Below are positions 1 to 8,629 of a DNA stretch of 64,000 bases, in pieces. The stretch is taken from contig NZ_FOUE01000004.1 of NCBI RefSeq assembly GCF_900114775.1, forward strand, positions 248,001 to 312,000, in the 5' to 3' direction. The notes below the pieces were generated by a model. It was not told the origin of the DNA and did not search any database. It saw nothing but the letters and a program-made list of their open reading frames with translations. Every line of letters starts with the position of its first letter. The first letter of the stretch is position 1. The position numbers and the translations under genes were made by a program. The DNA is from Marinobacter zhejiangensis (GTDB taxonomy: Bacteria; Pseudomonadota; Gammaproteobacteria; Pseudomonadales; Oleiphilaceae).

Positions 1-464
1 GCGTGGGGGATGGCCTGGGTTGTAACCAGTTTCAGGACCTGTTCAGGCCAGAAAGTTTTTTCTGTGTCGACCAACTTTGTGACGAGGAAAATAGTTGCTG
101 GAACGTTCTTTTCGAGAAGGATAGGGTAGGCATATTGGTAATTGTCTCTCCAGCCGTCGTCAAATGTGACGGCATAGGACAATCTTGGCAGAGGCAGGCC
201 TTCCTTTCGTTTGTTTAGCCATTCATTGAGGTGAATTGGCTCCGCCCCTATGGCGCTCATGGCGTCCACATGTTTTGCCAGAACCTCTGGTGCAGTGACC
301 ATCCCAGGCTGCTCATACTCGCGGTCAGGGTGATGCTTGGGTAATGTCCTGTGGTAGGTCAAGATAATAAGGGTGGGCTGGCGTTGGAGCTTTAGCTTCA
401 TCCAGCCGATGGCGGCTAACACCGCTATAGCAAAAGATTTCAAACCAGATCTCAATATCACCAA
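1..464 (-). CDS. Polysaccharide deacetylase family protein (C-terminus cut by window edge)
   Basis: Read on the minus strand, this frame is open from a TTG at 464 (a GTG lies at 461) to the window edge. A strong ribosome site, AAGGAGG, sits seven bases before the TTG. The protein begins with a short hydrophobic segment, then LIILTYHRTLP, and about 75 residues later has VTFDDGWRDNY followed by YPILLEKNVPATIF. This is the signature of NodB-type carbohydrate esterases; the DD pair supplies a metal/catalytic aspartate. Such enzymes remove N- or O-acetyl groups from polysaccharides, usually in the periplasm, consistent with the N-terminal anchor. The metal-binding HxxxH motif would lie beyond the window. 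It is divergent from the glycosyltransferase at 588, so a shared promoter region lies in 465-587. Confidence 0.85.
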   Translation of the reverse strand, partial: MVILRSGLKSFAIAVLAAIGWMKLKLQRQPTLIILTYHRTLPKHHPDREYEQPGMVTAPEVLAKHVDAMSAIGAEPIHLNEWLNKRKEGLPLPRLSYAVTFDDGWRDNYQYAYPILLEKNVPATIFLVTKLVDTEKTFWPEQVLKLVTTQAIPH

Positions 465-587
465 GACTACGCCTCCTTGATTGCCGCCAGTGGTTTTGGC
501 CCTATCGTCCCTGTATAGTCTGGGGTTAAGATTCTGCCAGCAGGTGGCGGTTTTGTCATTATTTCTGGTCCGCAGGGAAGGGGCGCA

Positions 588-1727
588 ATGGTTGTAATTA
601 CATTCTGGCTGGCACTATTGGGCGCGGTGTTCAGTTACTTTATCTATCCGATTGTATTGATGTTGATACCTAAACGGCAGGTAAAGGATTTTGGTCAAGA
701 AACGCCTGATAGCCCACCCCCCAAAATTTCCCTTATTGTCACTGCATATAATGAAGAAAGCCGCATTCGGGAGAAGATAAAAAACTGTCTGGAGATTGAC
801 TACCCTGACTTAGAGATCCTGATTGCGTCAGACTGCTCTAGTGACCAGACGGATGAGATTGTAGGGGAGTTTCGCGGGAAAAATGTCGTGTTGGCGCGTG
901 CCACCGAGCGAAAGGGCAAGGAGAATGCTCAGCTTCAGGCGATTGGTAAGTCCACTGGCGACATAGTGGTGTTTTCAGATGTCGCGACGACAATACCTGC
1001 CGACGCTCTTCGCAAGCTTGTGCGTTATTTTGATGACCCGGATGTCGGTGCTGTTTCAAGCGAGGACCGTTTCGTCAGCAGGGATGGTGGCATAGTTGGC
1101 GAAGGCGCTTATGTACGTTACGAAATGTGGTTGAGAAGGCTTGAGTCTTCGAGGGCCGGTATTGTTGGTTTAAGCGGTTCTTTTTTTGCCGCTCGACGCG
1201 ATGTCTGCGAAGTAGACTGGGACATTTATTCCCCAAGTGACTTCAATACGGCCCTGAACTGCGCCCGTAAAGGCGTCGTAGCAGTTACAGCCCCGGATGT
1301 TGTTGGCATCTATACAGACGTCAGTGACCCACAAAAAGAGTATCAGCGTAAAATTCGAACGGTCATTCGGGGGTGGACTGCGCTCAGCCGGCACCTTGAG
1401 GTGTTGAATCCATCTAAGTTTGGTTTGTTTGCTTTTCAGGTATTCGGCCACAAGCTCATGAGATGGGCGGTTCCGTGGTTCCTCGTTTTATTGTTCATTA
1501 CATCAATTGCCCTGGCAGGCAAGGGCGCTTTCTATACCTTGGCCCTGCTTGGACAAGCAGCATTTTATGGGTTGGTACTTGCGGGGCATTTCTCTCCAGA
1601 CCTGAGAGCGCAGGCACTTATAAAAATCCCTTATTTCTTCGTTCAGGTGAATATTGCGATAGCGCATGCAACGGTTTTCTTTCTTACCGGAAGACGTATG
1701 ACTGTCTGGACGCCGTCAAAGCGTTAA
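588..1727 (+). CDS. Membrane glycosyltransferase, family 2
   Basis: The 379-residue protein has an N-terminal membrane segment (about residues 3-27), a GT-A catalytic domain and two or three C-terminal membrane segments (about 285-370). The GT2 signatures are ISLIVTAYNEESRI near residue 47, a D-containing sugar-nucleotide motif (LIASDCSSD), a FSDV metal-site motif, SGSFFAARR, and RKIRTVIRGW, which resembles the QxxRW acceptor motif of processive enzymes. It probably transfers a nucleotide-sugar residue to a lipid-linked or growing polysaccharide on the inner face of the membrane. The next gene starts about 20 bases downstream, so they are likely cotranscribed. The substrate cannot be read from the sequence. 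Confidence 0.88.
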   Translation: MVVITFWLALLGAVFSYFIYPIVLMLIPKRQVKDFGQETPDSPPPKISLIVTAYNEESRIREKIKNCLEIDYPDLEILIASDCSSDQTDEIVGEFRGKNVVLARATERKGKENAQLQAIGKSTGDIVVFSDVATTIPADALRKLVRYFDDPDVGAVSSEDRFVSRDGGIVGEGAYVRYEMWLRRLESSRAGIVGLSGSFFAARRDVCEVDWDIYSPSDFNTALNCARKGVVAVTAPDVVGIYTDVSDPQKEYQRKIRTVIRGWTALSRHLEVLNPSKFGLFAFQVFGHKLMRWAVPWFLVLLFITSIALAGKGAFYTLALLGQAAFYGLVLAGHFSPDLRAQALIKIPYFFVQVNIAIAHATVFFLTGRRMTVWTPSKR

Positions 1728-1748
1728 CGGGCGTTCGGGGGTAGTACG

Positions 1749-2945
1749 ATGTGGGGAAAGGTAAGGCCGGTTGGAAGTCGAGTGCCCAAGCCGGGGCATA
1801 AGCCGCAGGTTGAGCCACCGTATATATGGGGCTCATTCTACCAGGCTGAATTTACGTCCTCGGGTACCGATGCGCTAGCAATCGCTGTGGCAGTCGCACT
1901 GAACCGAAAGAAAGTCCAGTCACGCCCAGAAGTTATTCTCCCTGCCTACGGTTGTCCTGACATAGTATCGGCGGTGGTTTCTCAGGGCGTAAAACCGGTA
2001 TTGGTTGATTTGATGCCAGATACTCCTTTCATGGATCTGGAGAAGGTCCGTGAAGCAATTGGCCCATCAACGATCGCAATTATAGCCGTTGGTTTTCTGG
2101 GTATTCCAGAGCGCCTGGAGCTACTGGCTTCGGTTTGCAGGGAGCACGACCTTTTCCTCATTGAGGATTCGGCGCAGTGCTTTCCACCTGCGAGCGTCAA
2201 TAGTGGCGTTGCCGACGCTGTTATATTGAGTTTTGGCCGCGGAAAGCCCATTAACCTTATGGGAGGGGGCGCGCTACTGATCAGGAGTGAGGCTATTGCG
2301 ACATGCAGTGCAGTATTGGATCACTTCCCTTTGCTGCGAACTGAGATTGGATTGAAATGGCGCCTGAAAAGGCTGATATTTAATGCCTTGATGCGCCGAA
2401 TACCCTATCTATTGTTGGAACGGTTGCCCTTTCTGCGATTAGGTGAAACCAGGTACCGGCCGCTCGACGGGGCCTCTCGCAATGACATTCCCGCGAGACT
2501 GGTATTGTCGGGCATTCGTAGTTTTGAAAATCGTCCGGTGCAACACCCGATCTATGATTCCTGCCTGGATACCTTGGATACTAAAGGGTGGATACGACTG
2601 GGGCTAACCAACAAAAAACTTGGTGGTCTCGATGAGCGTTTACCACGCCTTCGATACGCGATTCTTGCTCCCAGTACTGAGTTACGAGACAGGGCAGAAT
2701 TAGAACTTAATGCTCACGGGATATCTGCGAATAGTTTTTATCGAAACAGCCTTCCTGACGTCCCAGGGGTAGAGGCGCTGCTTATACAGAAAAAGGAATA
2801 TCCCGTCGCAGATAGCTTTGCCTCCAGGTTATTGACTCTGCCTTGTCATGAAGATGTGCGCGAGGCTGATATCAAGCTTATTGCCGCTGTACTGGATGGG
2901 CTGAGTACACGGGAGCCCCCACAAGCCTGCGCACATCATCGATAG
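1749..2945 (+). CDS. DegT/DnrJ/EryC1/StrS-type PLP-dependent aminotransferase
   Basis: The 398-residue protein has a fold-type I aminotransferase core of the sugar aminotransferase family: FTSSGTDALA near residue 38 (phosphate-binding SGT), LPAYGCPD, an ED pair in LIEDSAQCFPP, and SFGRGKPINLMGGG, whose lysine should bind PLP. Family members usually transaminate keto-sugar nucleotides to amino sugars for surface polysaccharides. The N-terminal region is shorter than usual and the lysine loop is unusual (GRGKPINL rather than the common threonine-bearing form), so it may be a divergent subfamily with another substrate. It follows the glycosyltransferase closely and converges on the lipoprotein gene, with 6 bases between the stop codons and no obvious terminator. 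Confidence 0.82.
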   Translation: MWGKVRPVGSRVPKPGHKPQVEPPYIWGSFYQAEFTSSGTDALAIAVAVALNRKKVQSRPEVILPAYGCPDIVSAVVSQGVKPVLVDLMPDTPFMDLEKVREAIGPSTIAIIAVGFLGIPERLELLASVCREHDLFLIEDSAQCFPPASVNSGVADAVILSFGRGKPINLMGGGALLIRSEAIATCSAVLDHFPLLRTEIGLKWRLKRLIFNALMRRIPYLLLERLPFLRLGETRYRPLDGASRNDIPARLVLSGIRSFENRPVQHPIYDSCLDTLDTKGWIRLGLTNKKLGGLDERLPRLRYAILAPSTELRDRAELELNAHGISANSFYRNSLPDVPGVEALLIQKKEYPVADSFASRLLTLPCHEDVREADIKLIAAVLDGLSTREPPQACAHHR

Positions 2946-2951
2946 GGTGGC

Positions 2952-4493
2952 TTACTCAACGGTTCGGGTCACAGGAGCCGAGTATTCCCCTGTCAAACCG
3001 TTTGAGTCAGTGGCTCTGATCTGGAATTGCCATTCACCCTGTTGCAAGTCTCTGACAATATAGCGGCTAGTATCACCTGATTCGATGACTTCGGTTGTTG
3101 CGGAGGACGATGCAGCGCTAACTTTTATTGCATCCGCAATAACATATCCATCGGCATTATTGTCAATTTTTACAGTTAGTTGGCCACCGGATGATTCGAA
3201 TGAGCCAAGCAGCTGCCATGTACTTCCGTTGTCTCTTTGATCAACCACTGAGGATGTTGTCACCTGCTTGCCATTTGCATCAGTGTACGTGAATTGATAA
3301 GTGGCGTTGGACGCCCTTCTGGCAGAGGCTACCCAGTACCCGTAGAGCTCATACTGTACGCCTGGGGACAGGTTGTACACTTGCCATTCAGCGGTTGTCT
3401 CGCCTGAGCCCGGATCCATAATAAAGTAGCTGCTGCCGTAATAGCCTTTGTAACTTGAAGACGTTCTACCGCCCCCATAGCTAATAAAGTCGGTGCTATC
3501 GTTATCAACAATTTGCTCCTCTCCAGCCATGGCCATCTGGTAAGAAAGCTCATAGTAAGCAATATCACTCGTTGATAGAGAGGTACCATCGGCCCTTTGG
3601 TTCGGAGGCGTCCACGTCAACAAGACGTAATTCCCGGCGGGAATGCTATTGCTGTCATTGGGGTCTGAGCCAGCCTTGTACTCATCGAAATTGGATATGC
3701 CATCACCATCCGAGTCGGCCGCGGCATCGTTGACCGAAGGGTCTAGGCCGTAGTTCACTTCAAACCCATCGGGAATTCCGTCGCCATCGCTATCCGCCAC
3801 GGATGGATCTGTCAGGACGAGTAAGATTTCATCTTTATTGGAGAGCCCGTCACCGTCCATGTCCATTGAGGCATCTGAGGGGTCGTTGGGATCAAGGCCA
3901 TACTGGAGTTCCAGGGCGTCGGAAATACCGTCTCCATCGCTGTCCTGGTCGCCAGGTTGAATTGTTTCAGCACCGGCCTCCCTGAATAACACTGCGTCTG
4001 CAACAACCCAGCCATCGGCATCGTTGCTGACCGTTACTCGCCCTGTCAGAGTAGACATGCGGTAAGTTCCCAGTTTGACCCAGGTGCCGCCATTCTCACG
4101 CTGGCTTACAGTTACAGTGTCTGTCGTCAGGTTGTTATTTGCATCCAGGTGGTAGATCACAAACTTTACGTTCGACCCTCTTTGCGACGTTGAGGTCCAT
4201 TTCGCGAACACGTCAAAGGTACGAATAATGTTGAGGTTCCAGGTAGCCACGTTGCTGCCTGTTCCGGGATCAGATATCAGGTAATCGCTCCCCTGATAAC
4301 CAGGAATGGAGGTTGAAATTGACCAGTTTCCATCACTGTAGAAACCAACGTTGTCCCGGTCAATGACGTGCTCTGAAGCACTGCCGGCGGAGCTTGGTGG
4401 CAGGTCTTCCACATCTATGGGGGTTCTGGTTGCGCAGCCAGCCACGAGTGTACCGGCGACGGAGAGCAGTAGCACCGTGTTGGGCTTGACCAT
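2952..4493 (-). CDS. Modular lipoprotein: two golvesin/Xly-like domains, thrombospondin type-3 repeats, split Fn3
   Basis: The 513-residue protein starts with a lipoprotein signal ending in LVAGC, so it should be lipid-anchored. Residues about 43-172 and 330-455 are two similar domains (hallmarks: GTW or GSTW, then LG, ending in VVADAVLF or VIADAIKV) that resemble the carbohydrate-binding-like domain of golvesin and xanthan lyase. Between them, about 178-285, are calcium-binding type-3 repeats (DSDGDGISD, DMDGDGLSN, DSDGDGIPD, DSDGDGISN). A fibronectin type III fold starts at VLLTWTPP (about 288), is interrupted by the second golvesin-like domain, and resumes at SRYIVRDLQQGEW to the end. A role in holding surface polysaccharide is inferred. 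No C-terminal PEP-CTERM motif is present. Confidence 0.8.
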   Translation of the reverse strand: MVKPNTVLLLSVAGTLVAGCATRTPIDVEDLPPSSAGSASEHVIDRDNVGFYSDGNWSISTSIPGYQGSDYLISDPGTGSNVATWNLNIIRTFDVFAKWTSTSQRGSNVKFVIYHLDANNNLTTDTVTVSQRENGGTWVKLGTYRMSTLTGRVTVSNDADGWVVADAVLFREAGAETIQPGDQDSDGDGISDALELQYGLDPNDPSDASMDMDGDGLSNKDEILLVLTDPSVADSDGDGIPDGFEVNYGLDPSVNDAAADSDGDGISNFDEYKAGSDPNDSNSIPAGNYVLLTWTPPNQRADGTSLSTSDIAYYELSYQMAMAGEEQIVDNDSTDFISYGGGRTSSSYKGYYGSSYFIMDPGSGETTAEWQVYNLSPGVQYELYGYWVASARRASNATYQFTYTDANGKQVTTSSVVDQRDNGSTWQLLGSFESSGGQLTVKIDNNADGYVIADAIKVSAASSSATTEVIESGDTSRYIVRDLQQGEWQFQIRATDSNGLTGEYSAPVTRTVE

Positions 4494-4601
4494 AACAGCG
4501 TCCTCTGCATAAACAGTTTCGGAGAGAGCGGTATGCTCTATTGACCTTGTTTAATCATGGCATACAGTCGCTAGATTCAAAGGTTGAAAATAGTTTTTGT
4601 A

Positions 4602-4627
4602 ATTATATAAAAGCCTTTTTTATTCAA
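4602..4627 (-). promoter_or_regulatory. Candidate sigma-70 promoter upstream of the modular lipoprotein
   Basis: On the minus strand an exact TATAAT (4607-4602) lies in an AT-rich stretch, with TTGAAT (4627-4622) 14 bases upstream. That spacing is short for a standard -35, and an ACATTG at the 17-base position is an alternative. It would give a leader of roughly 100 bases before the lipoprotein start at 4493. It is supported by base composition only. Confidence 0.35.
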
Positions 4628-4660
4628 TGTTTGGCGGCGGCTAAACTGCGTTAGTAGCGA

Positions 4661-5533
4661 CTACTTTGATTGGAATACATCAGGTTTAAAACTCTTATGT
4701 TGGGGCTGCCTACCCCCAAAACCTTGCCGTAGGGGTTCATAGCAGGCCAGAAGCCCCTGCTTGACCCAGCCCGGGACGAACGCCAGGTGAGGGAACTTCG
4801 AATCAAACAAGTTCGTACGCCGTAGATGTTCGGCCACTGGCGCAATGAATGAGAGACTCAAAGTAACCGACACCTGAGAGCCCTGAGTGTCGGTACAATG
4901 CGGGCTTGTTGACGGCATATAGATACCGTCGCCAGGCTTGAGGTCCAGCATCAGCGCTTTTTTCTCGAAGGCGGGGGAATATATTAAGGAAGGAGGGGTT
5001 GCGTCACCTTTGAAGAACTCCTTAAGAGCCTGTTTTGGGACCAGTTCAGGGTCATTAGGGCTAAAGGCGAGAAAGTGCTTGTTACCGCATAGTTGCAATA
5101 AGATGTTGCTGCCATAGTCGAGGTGATATGGGGTTGATGCTGTGCCTCTGCTAATAAAGATTGAGCCAGTGCAAAGCCTTATATTTCCGAAATACGGTGG
5201 AAGGTTTTCTTTGAGGAACGATGCCATTTCCCGGAACAGGGGTATAAGAATAGGGTTATGCTCAATTTCGTGGAGCACGATCCACATATCCTCTTCGGTT
5301 TTTTCAAATAGTTCCAATACCTTGTGCCTGGATATGTTCTGTGTGCTAAACCGTTCCTGCCTTTGCTGGCTGGCCGTTTTGGCTTTTAGGCATTCGCGGG
5401 GGGTTGTGGTTAGTAATTCATGCAGGCCCGACTCAGAACATAAACCCAAGCCATGGAAATCATGAACCAATGGGGCGGGCTCTTTCCCCAATAGTTCTCC
5501 CAAGGGAGAGGTGTTCTTATTGAAACGGATCAT
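4661..5533 (-). CDS. Cupin-like / JmjC-type Fe(II)- and 2-oxoglutarate-dependent oxygenase-like protein
   Basis: The 290-residue protein has the HxD...H facial triad of cupin_8/JmjC proteins: HLDYGSN near residue 157, GNKHFLAFSPND, then GDGIYMPSTSPHC near residue 230. Such enzymes bind iron and usually hydroxylate protein side chains or small molecules with 2-oxoglutarate and oxygen; the substrate here is unknown. The C-terminal 35 residues are rich in Gln, Lys and Gly and look like an extension. It is 167 bases upstream of the lipoprotein, with the candidate promoter between. A second protein of this class lies at 23406-24263, so the two flank the PKS-NRPS genes and could be tailoring enzymes. 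Confidence 0.72.
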   Translation of the reverse strand: MIRFNKNTSPLGELLGKEPAPLVHDFHGLGLCSESGLHELLTTTPRECLKAKTASQQRQERFSTQNISRHKVLELFEKTEEDMWIVLHEIEHNPILIPLFREMASFLKENLPPYFGNIRLCTGSIFISRGTASTPYHLDYGSNILLQLCGNKHFLAFSPNDPELVPKQALKEFFKGDATPPSLIYSPAFEKKALMLDLKPGDGIYMPSTSPHCTDTQGSQVSVTLSLSFIAPVAEHLRRTNLFDSKFPHLAFVPGWVKQGLLACYEPLRQGFGGRQPQHKSFKPDVFQSK

Positions 5534-5760
5534 AACTACGACCTGTTTAATGAGACTCTCGTAACCCGAATGGGTGCAATCCGGTGAGGTCCTCTCTTTG
5601 AACGCTTCCCTCTTATTGAATACTAGTCGTTCCTGCTATGGGCGAATGCACGGTATTGGAAGGGTTGGGCATGAGTAAGGTTGGCTCATAACGGCGGGTA
5701 ATATGGCCCCGATTACCCTAAATATCAGGCAATAGGCCAGTCGAAGAAATTTGCTCAGTC
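5534..5760. other. Non-coding interval
   Basis: These 227 bases lie between the acyltransferase stop and the cupin-like gene start, both on the minus strand. I see no convincing ORF, RNA or strong terminator. A weak inverted repeat (ATGGCC near 5702 with GGCCAG near 5736) is present. The interval probably carries the promoter of the cupin-like gene. Confidence 0.4.
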
Positions 5761-6873
5761 TCAGATAGACTTTGGTCTGAAGCGGCGGCGAACTGGTTCT
5801 TCGATATAACGGTAGGTCAGGGCGGATATTCCGATCGTCAGGATGGTCATTGCAACGATGGAATACATCTGAGCGCTCAAAGGCATTGTTTCATGGAAGG
5901 GTGTACCAATAAGAACGGGGCCAGCATCCCTGACCATGTCGACGAACAGCCAGTGAACGAGATAGATGGAGTACGAGATCTTGCCCAGGTAGACGAGTAG
6001 CGGGTGATTCAGGATATGACCTTGGCTCGACGGTAGGCGGGAGGCGCAGAGTACAAGCCAAACGAACCCGGCGACAGAAGGGACGCCTGGCCCAGGGAAT
6101 GCCAGAATGAGCAGGTTGAGGAACAAGACCGGTGTCAGTAATTCGGCATTGGCGAGGCTTTTCAGACGGCCTTCCTTGTAGCAGCGAAAAGCGAGTATCC
6201 CCAGGGTGGCTTCGCAGAAACACCTGATCAGCATGGGCCAGCCCGCATAGTAGAGCCCCAGGTCCCCAAAATACCACTCAATCGCAATCAGAGGCAGCAA
6301 TGCTGATATGGCGAGCAGGGCTAACTTCGACTCTCCAAGGCGGAGCACCTTACCAATTGTGAAAGGGATGACAAAATAGGTGATCCATTCTGCGCTAATG
6401 GACCACGCTGGCTCGTTCCAGTAGGACTGCCAGTGGAATGTCTGTAGGAGAAATACGTTGGTGATTAGGGTTTCAATGCTCTGTTTGTTGGTGAAGGGCG
6501 CATCAAGCGCATGAATGCCGGGAGCTCCTGAAACGGAGAGCACCCACTGCATGGTTTCATAGCCGACGAAGATCAGGACCATGAATATGTGCAGTGGGTA
6601 GACACGAACAAATCGTGCTTGCATGAAGTGCCAGTAGTGCTTTCGGGAGACGGAGCTTTGGAACGTGGTGTGGTAGACGTATGCCAGAACAAACCCGCTA
6701 AGTACAAAGAACAAGTCGACCCACAGGTAAGACTTCTGAATCAGTCGGGAGGGGACAAACTGGGCGACTTCAAGCATAGCAACGAACATAAAGTGATGGA
6801 ACATCACGAAAAGGGCGGCGATGCCACGTAGCGATGTGAGTGCCTTTAACTCGGTTTGAGCGGATTGTCCCAT
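5761..6873 (-). CDS. Membrane O-acyltransferase (acyltransferase 3, OafA/YrhL type)
   Basis: The protein has about ten membrane segments and the family signature at its start, LTSLRGIAALFVMFHHF (Arg-Gly plus a candidate catalytic His). It ends in a basic tail, EEPVRRRFRPK. A longer reading frame exists, but I chose the ATG at 6873 because the earlier part overlaps the preceding gene and the family usually starts just before LxxLRGIAA. Members move acetyl or other acyl groups across the inner membrane onto polysaccharides, lipids or small molecules. The gene begins 25 bases after the hydrolase-1 stop, so it is likely the last gene of the PKS-NRPS operon and may acylate either its product or the polysaccharide. 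Confidence 0.85.
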   Translation of the reverse strand: MGQSAQTELKALTSLRGIAALFVMFHHFMFVAMLEVAQFVPSRLIQKSYLWVDLFFVLSGFVLAYVYHTTFQSSVSRKHYWHFMQARFVRVYPLHIFMVLIFVGYETMQWVLSVSGAPGIHALDAPFTNKQSIETLITNVFLLQTFHWQSYWNEPAWSISAEWITYFVIPFTIGKVLRLGESKLALLAISALLPLIAIEWYFGDLGLYYAGWPMLIRCFCEATLGILAFRCYKEGRLKSLANAELLTPVLFLNLLILAFPGPGVPSVAGFVWLVLCASRLPSSQGHILNHPLLVYLGKISYSIYLVHWLFVDMVRDAGPVLIGTPFHETMPLSAQMYSIVAMTILTIGISALTYRYIEEPVRRRFRPKSI

Positions 6874-6898
6874 TGAACTTTTTACCTGTGCCCAGTGT

Positions 6899-7747
6899 TC
6901 AGGCGGTTTGTTGCAGTTTATGAACCCAGGCCGCAATGGCATCGACAACCACAGCCTGGTCTTCGGGCTCTGAAAGGATATGAGTCGCCAATGGGCGGTG
7001 GATGACGGTCAGGTTTTCGCCAAAGGGAACCGAGCGAAAGCAGTCGCGAAACTGGTTCAAGTAGCTGTAATGCTCGTTACCGAGGAAGACGTAAAGCATG
7101 TGAAGGCCACGCTCGTTGAGCTTTTTAAGCCCTTGTTCAACGTCAGCCTTAGGCGGGTAGCTTGAAAAGTCGGGGACCTCAAAAAAGCGTTCTTCAATAC
7201 CGGATACTTCAACGCCTTTCTTTACTTTTTTCAACCCTAGCTTGCGCAAGATTAAACTGTACCAGCGGGCAGGCGAAAGCAGCCTGGGGGCGTAATAATG
7301 AAAGTAACTCTTCCACGTCAGGTAGCAGTAGCCATCCAGTTGGACGGTACCAAGCACACGTTGATCACTTAGCGCCGTTCTATAGGCGGCAAACGCGCCG
7401 GAACATAGACCGTACAGGATAAAACGGTCATATTTCTTCCATTTGCCCAGGTAATCCATGACTTCCTGAACCTCATCAACAGCAGCCTGGTTTGCGGTTA
7501 GCGTTCCTCGGCGGGCCTCGCTATCGCCAATCCCGGAAAAGTCAAAACGAAACGTTGGTATCCCGGCTTTTTCCGTCAATGCCCGCGCGAGCGTGACCGA
7601 CAAACGACAGGACCCCACACGGTGAATTACCCCGGAGTTCAATAGGATAACGGCCGTTCTCGGCTCAGTAATCTGGTCTGTGCTGGGCTCACTCAAAATG
7701 CCCACAAGTGGTTGATCTTCACCAACCGTAACGACCCTTTCACGCAT
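6899..7747 (-). CDS. Exosortase A system-associated hydrolase 1 (alpha/beta hydrolase)
   Basis: This is an alpha/beta-hydrolase of 282 residues starting at the ATG at 7747. That start has a good ribosome site (AGGAGAAGG) and sits 13 bases after the preceding stop; a longer upstream frame overlaps the neighbour and is rejected. The N-terminal core strand and oxyanion region (VILLNSGVIHRVG), FRFDFSGIGDSE and the nucleophile elbow GLCSG are visible. The elbow puts Cys where Ser is usual. A late His in THILSEPED fits the triad. It resembles the hydrolase-1 family found beside exosortase A genes. The reaction is unknown; thioester or ester cleavage linked to the upstream assembly line is possible. 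Confidence 0.78.
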   Translation of the reverse strand: MRERVVTVGEDQPLVGILSEPSTDQITEPRTAVILLNSGVIHRVGSCRLSVTLARALTEKAGIPTFRFDFSGIGDSEARRGTLTANQAAVDEVQEVMDYLGKWKKYDRFILYGLCSGAFAAYRTALSDQRVLGTVQLDGYCYLTWKSYFHYYAPRLLSPARWYSLILRKLGLKKVKKGVEVSGIEERFFEVPDFSSYPPKADVEQGLKKLNERGLHMLYVFLGNEHYSYLNQFRDCFRSVPFGENLTVIHRPLATHILSEPEDQAVVVDAIAAWVHKLQQTA

Positions 7748-7760
7748 GAGCTTCCTTCTC

Positions 7761-8546
7761 CTAATGCGCTGGCTGACTAAAGTAGTGTTCGATGGCATCA
7801 ATGACGGGTTTTGGCCAAAGGATACCCCCAACGTGATCGACATAGTTCCAGTCGTGGGGGGCGGGAGCCAATGTCGCATGAAAGCCGGGCTGGCCTGCGA
7901 GTTGTTGCTGGAGCTGGCTGAACCCATCGGTTTCGTGGGATGTGATTTGCGCGATGGGCACCCTGATCTCCGTCACGATGTCCTGAAGAGTGGCGCCGTT
8001 CAGCGAGTCTTGAAATTTGGGTGGCATACAGAACCCGTTGAAGTGGAGGGTCCCATCCGGGCTGGTCAGGCGGGACCGGCTGCCTCGGGCCTGGGCTTCG
8101 ACGATGGACGATCGGATGCCATCCACGTAGACAGCACCGTCAAGAACAGGATCCCACATCACCAGACGGGATACCTTAGGGTTACCCGTGGCGGCCCTGG
8201 CGGCTAACAGTGCACCCAAACGCAGGCCTACCAAGGCTGCCTTGGGGGCCGCTGTCATATCCAGGGCCTCCTGAATGGCGTGCCGTATGTCATCGACCCA
8301 TTGGTCGGCGGATATGTTGGTGAGGTCACCGGCGGAATCACCGCTTCCCCGGTAATCAAACCGGATCACTGAATAGCCAAGATCCGCCAGGCTAATGGCT
8401 AGCCGGCGAATTGACTTGTGTGCCCGCAGGTATTCCTGGCCAAACGGGTTGCAGAGGACGACCGCTTCATTACGGTTGGTTCCTCGCCGTGGGTGGAACA
8501 CTCCGAAAAGATAACTTTCCGACGGTCCGAAATAAAACGCTTCCAA
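7761..8546 (-). CDS. Exosortase A system-associated hydrolase 2 (alpha/beta hydrolase with degenerate elbow)
   Basis: The 261-residue protein is alpha/beta-hydrolase-like: AVVLCNPFGQEYLRAH near residue 28, IRFDYRGSGDS near 61, and an elbow GLRLGALLAAR near 107. The elbow has Arg where the nucleophilic Ser or Cys should be. A His in APHDWNYVD could be the third triad residue. It resembles the hydrolase-2 family of exosortase A loci, which accompanies hydrolase 1. Without the normal nucleophile it may be a non-catalytic partner, or it may use another mechanism. It lies between the NRPS (83-base gap containing an inverted repeat) and hydrolase 1 (13-base gap), so it is in the same transcription unit. 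Confidence 0.78.
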   Translation of the reverse strand: MEAFYFGPSESYLFGVFHPRRGTNRNEAVVLCNPFGQEYLRAHKSIRRLAISLADLGYSVIRFDYRGSGDSAGDLTNISADQWVDDIRHAIQEALDMTAAPKAALVGLRLGALLAARAATGNPKVSRLVMWDPVLDGAVYVDGIRSSIVEAQARGSRSRLTSPDGTLHFNGFCMPPKFQDSLNGATLQDIVTEIRVPIAQITSHETDGFSQLQQQLAGQPGFHATLAPAPHDWNYVDHVGGILWPKPVIDAIEHYFSQPAH

Positions 8547-8569
8547 GAGTTTCTCCCAATAACACTAAA

Positions 8570-8593
8570 GCCTGATATTCGGGCATATCAGGC
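8570..8593. repeat. Perfect 9-bp inverted repeat between NRPS and hydrolase 2
   Basis: GCCTGATAT and ATATCAGGC are separated by a six-base loop. On the minus-strand transcript the hairpin is followed only by TTTAG, so it is a weak terminator at best. It could attenuate transcription or protect the mRNA between the long NRPS message and the hydrolase genes. Confidence 0.6.
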
Positions 8594-8629
8594 ACCGCTT
8601 TCTACCAGTAATCGTGCGCTGCAAGCCAA

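Noticed and set aside
3-218. Plus-strand ORF of 71 residues
   Set aside because: It is the complement of the polysaccharide deacetylase frame, which has a clear family motif (VTFDDGW) and a strong ribosome site.
6874-6948. N-terminal extension of the acyltransferase
   Set aside because: It overlaps the hydrolase-1 reading frame and lacks family similarity; the ATG at 6873 fits the family start.
7748-7927. N-terminal extension of hydrolase 1
   Set aside because: It overlaps the end of hydrolase 2, and the ATG at 7747 has a strong ribosome site.
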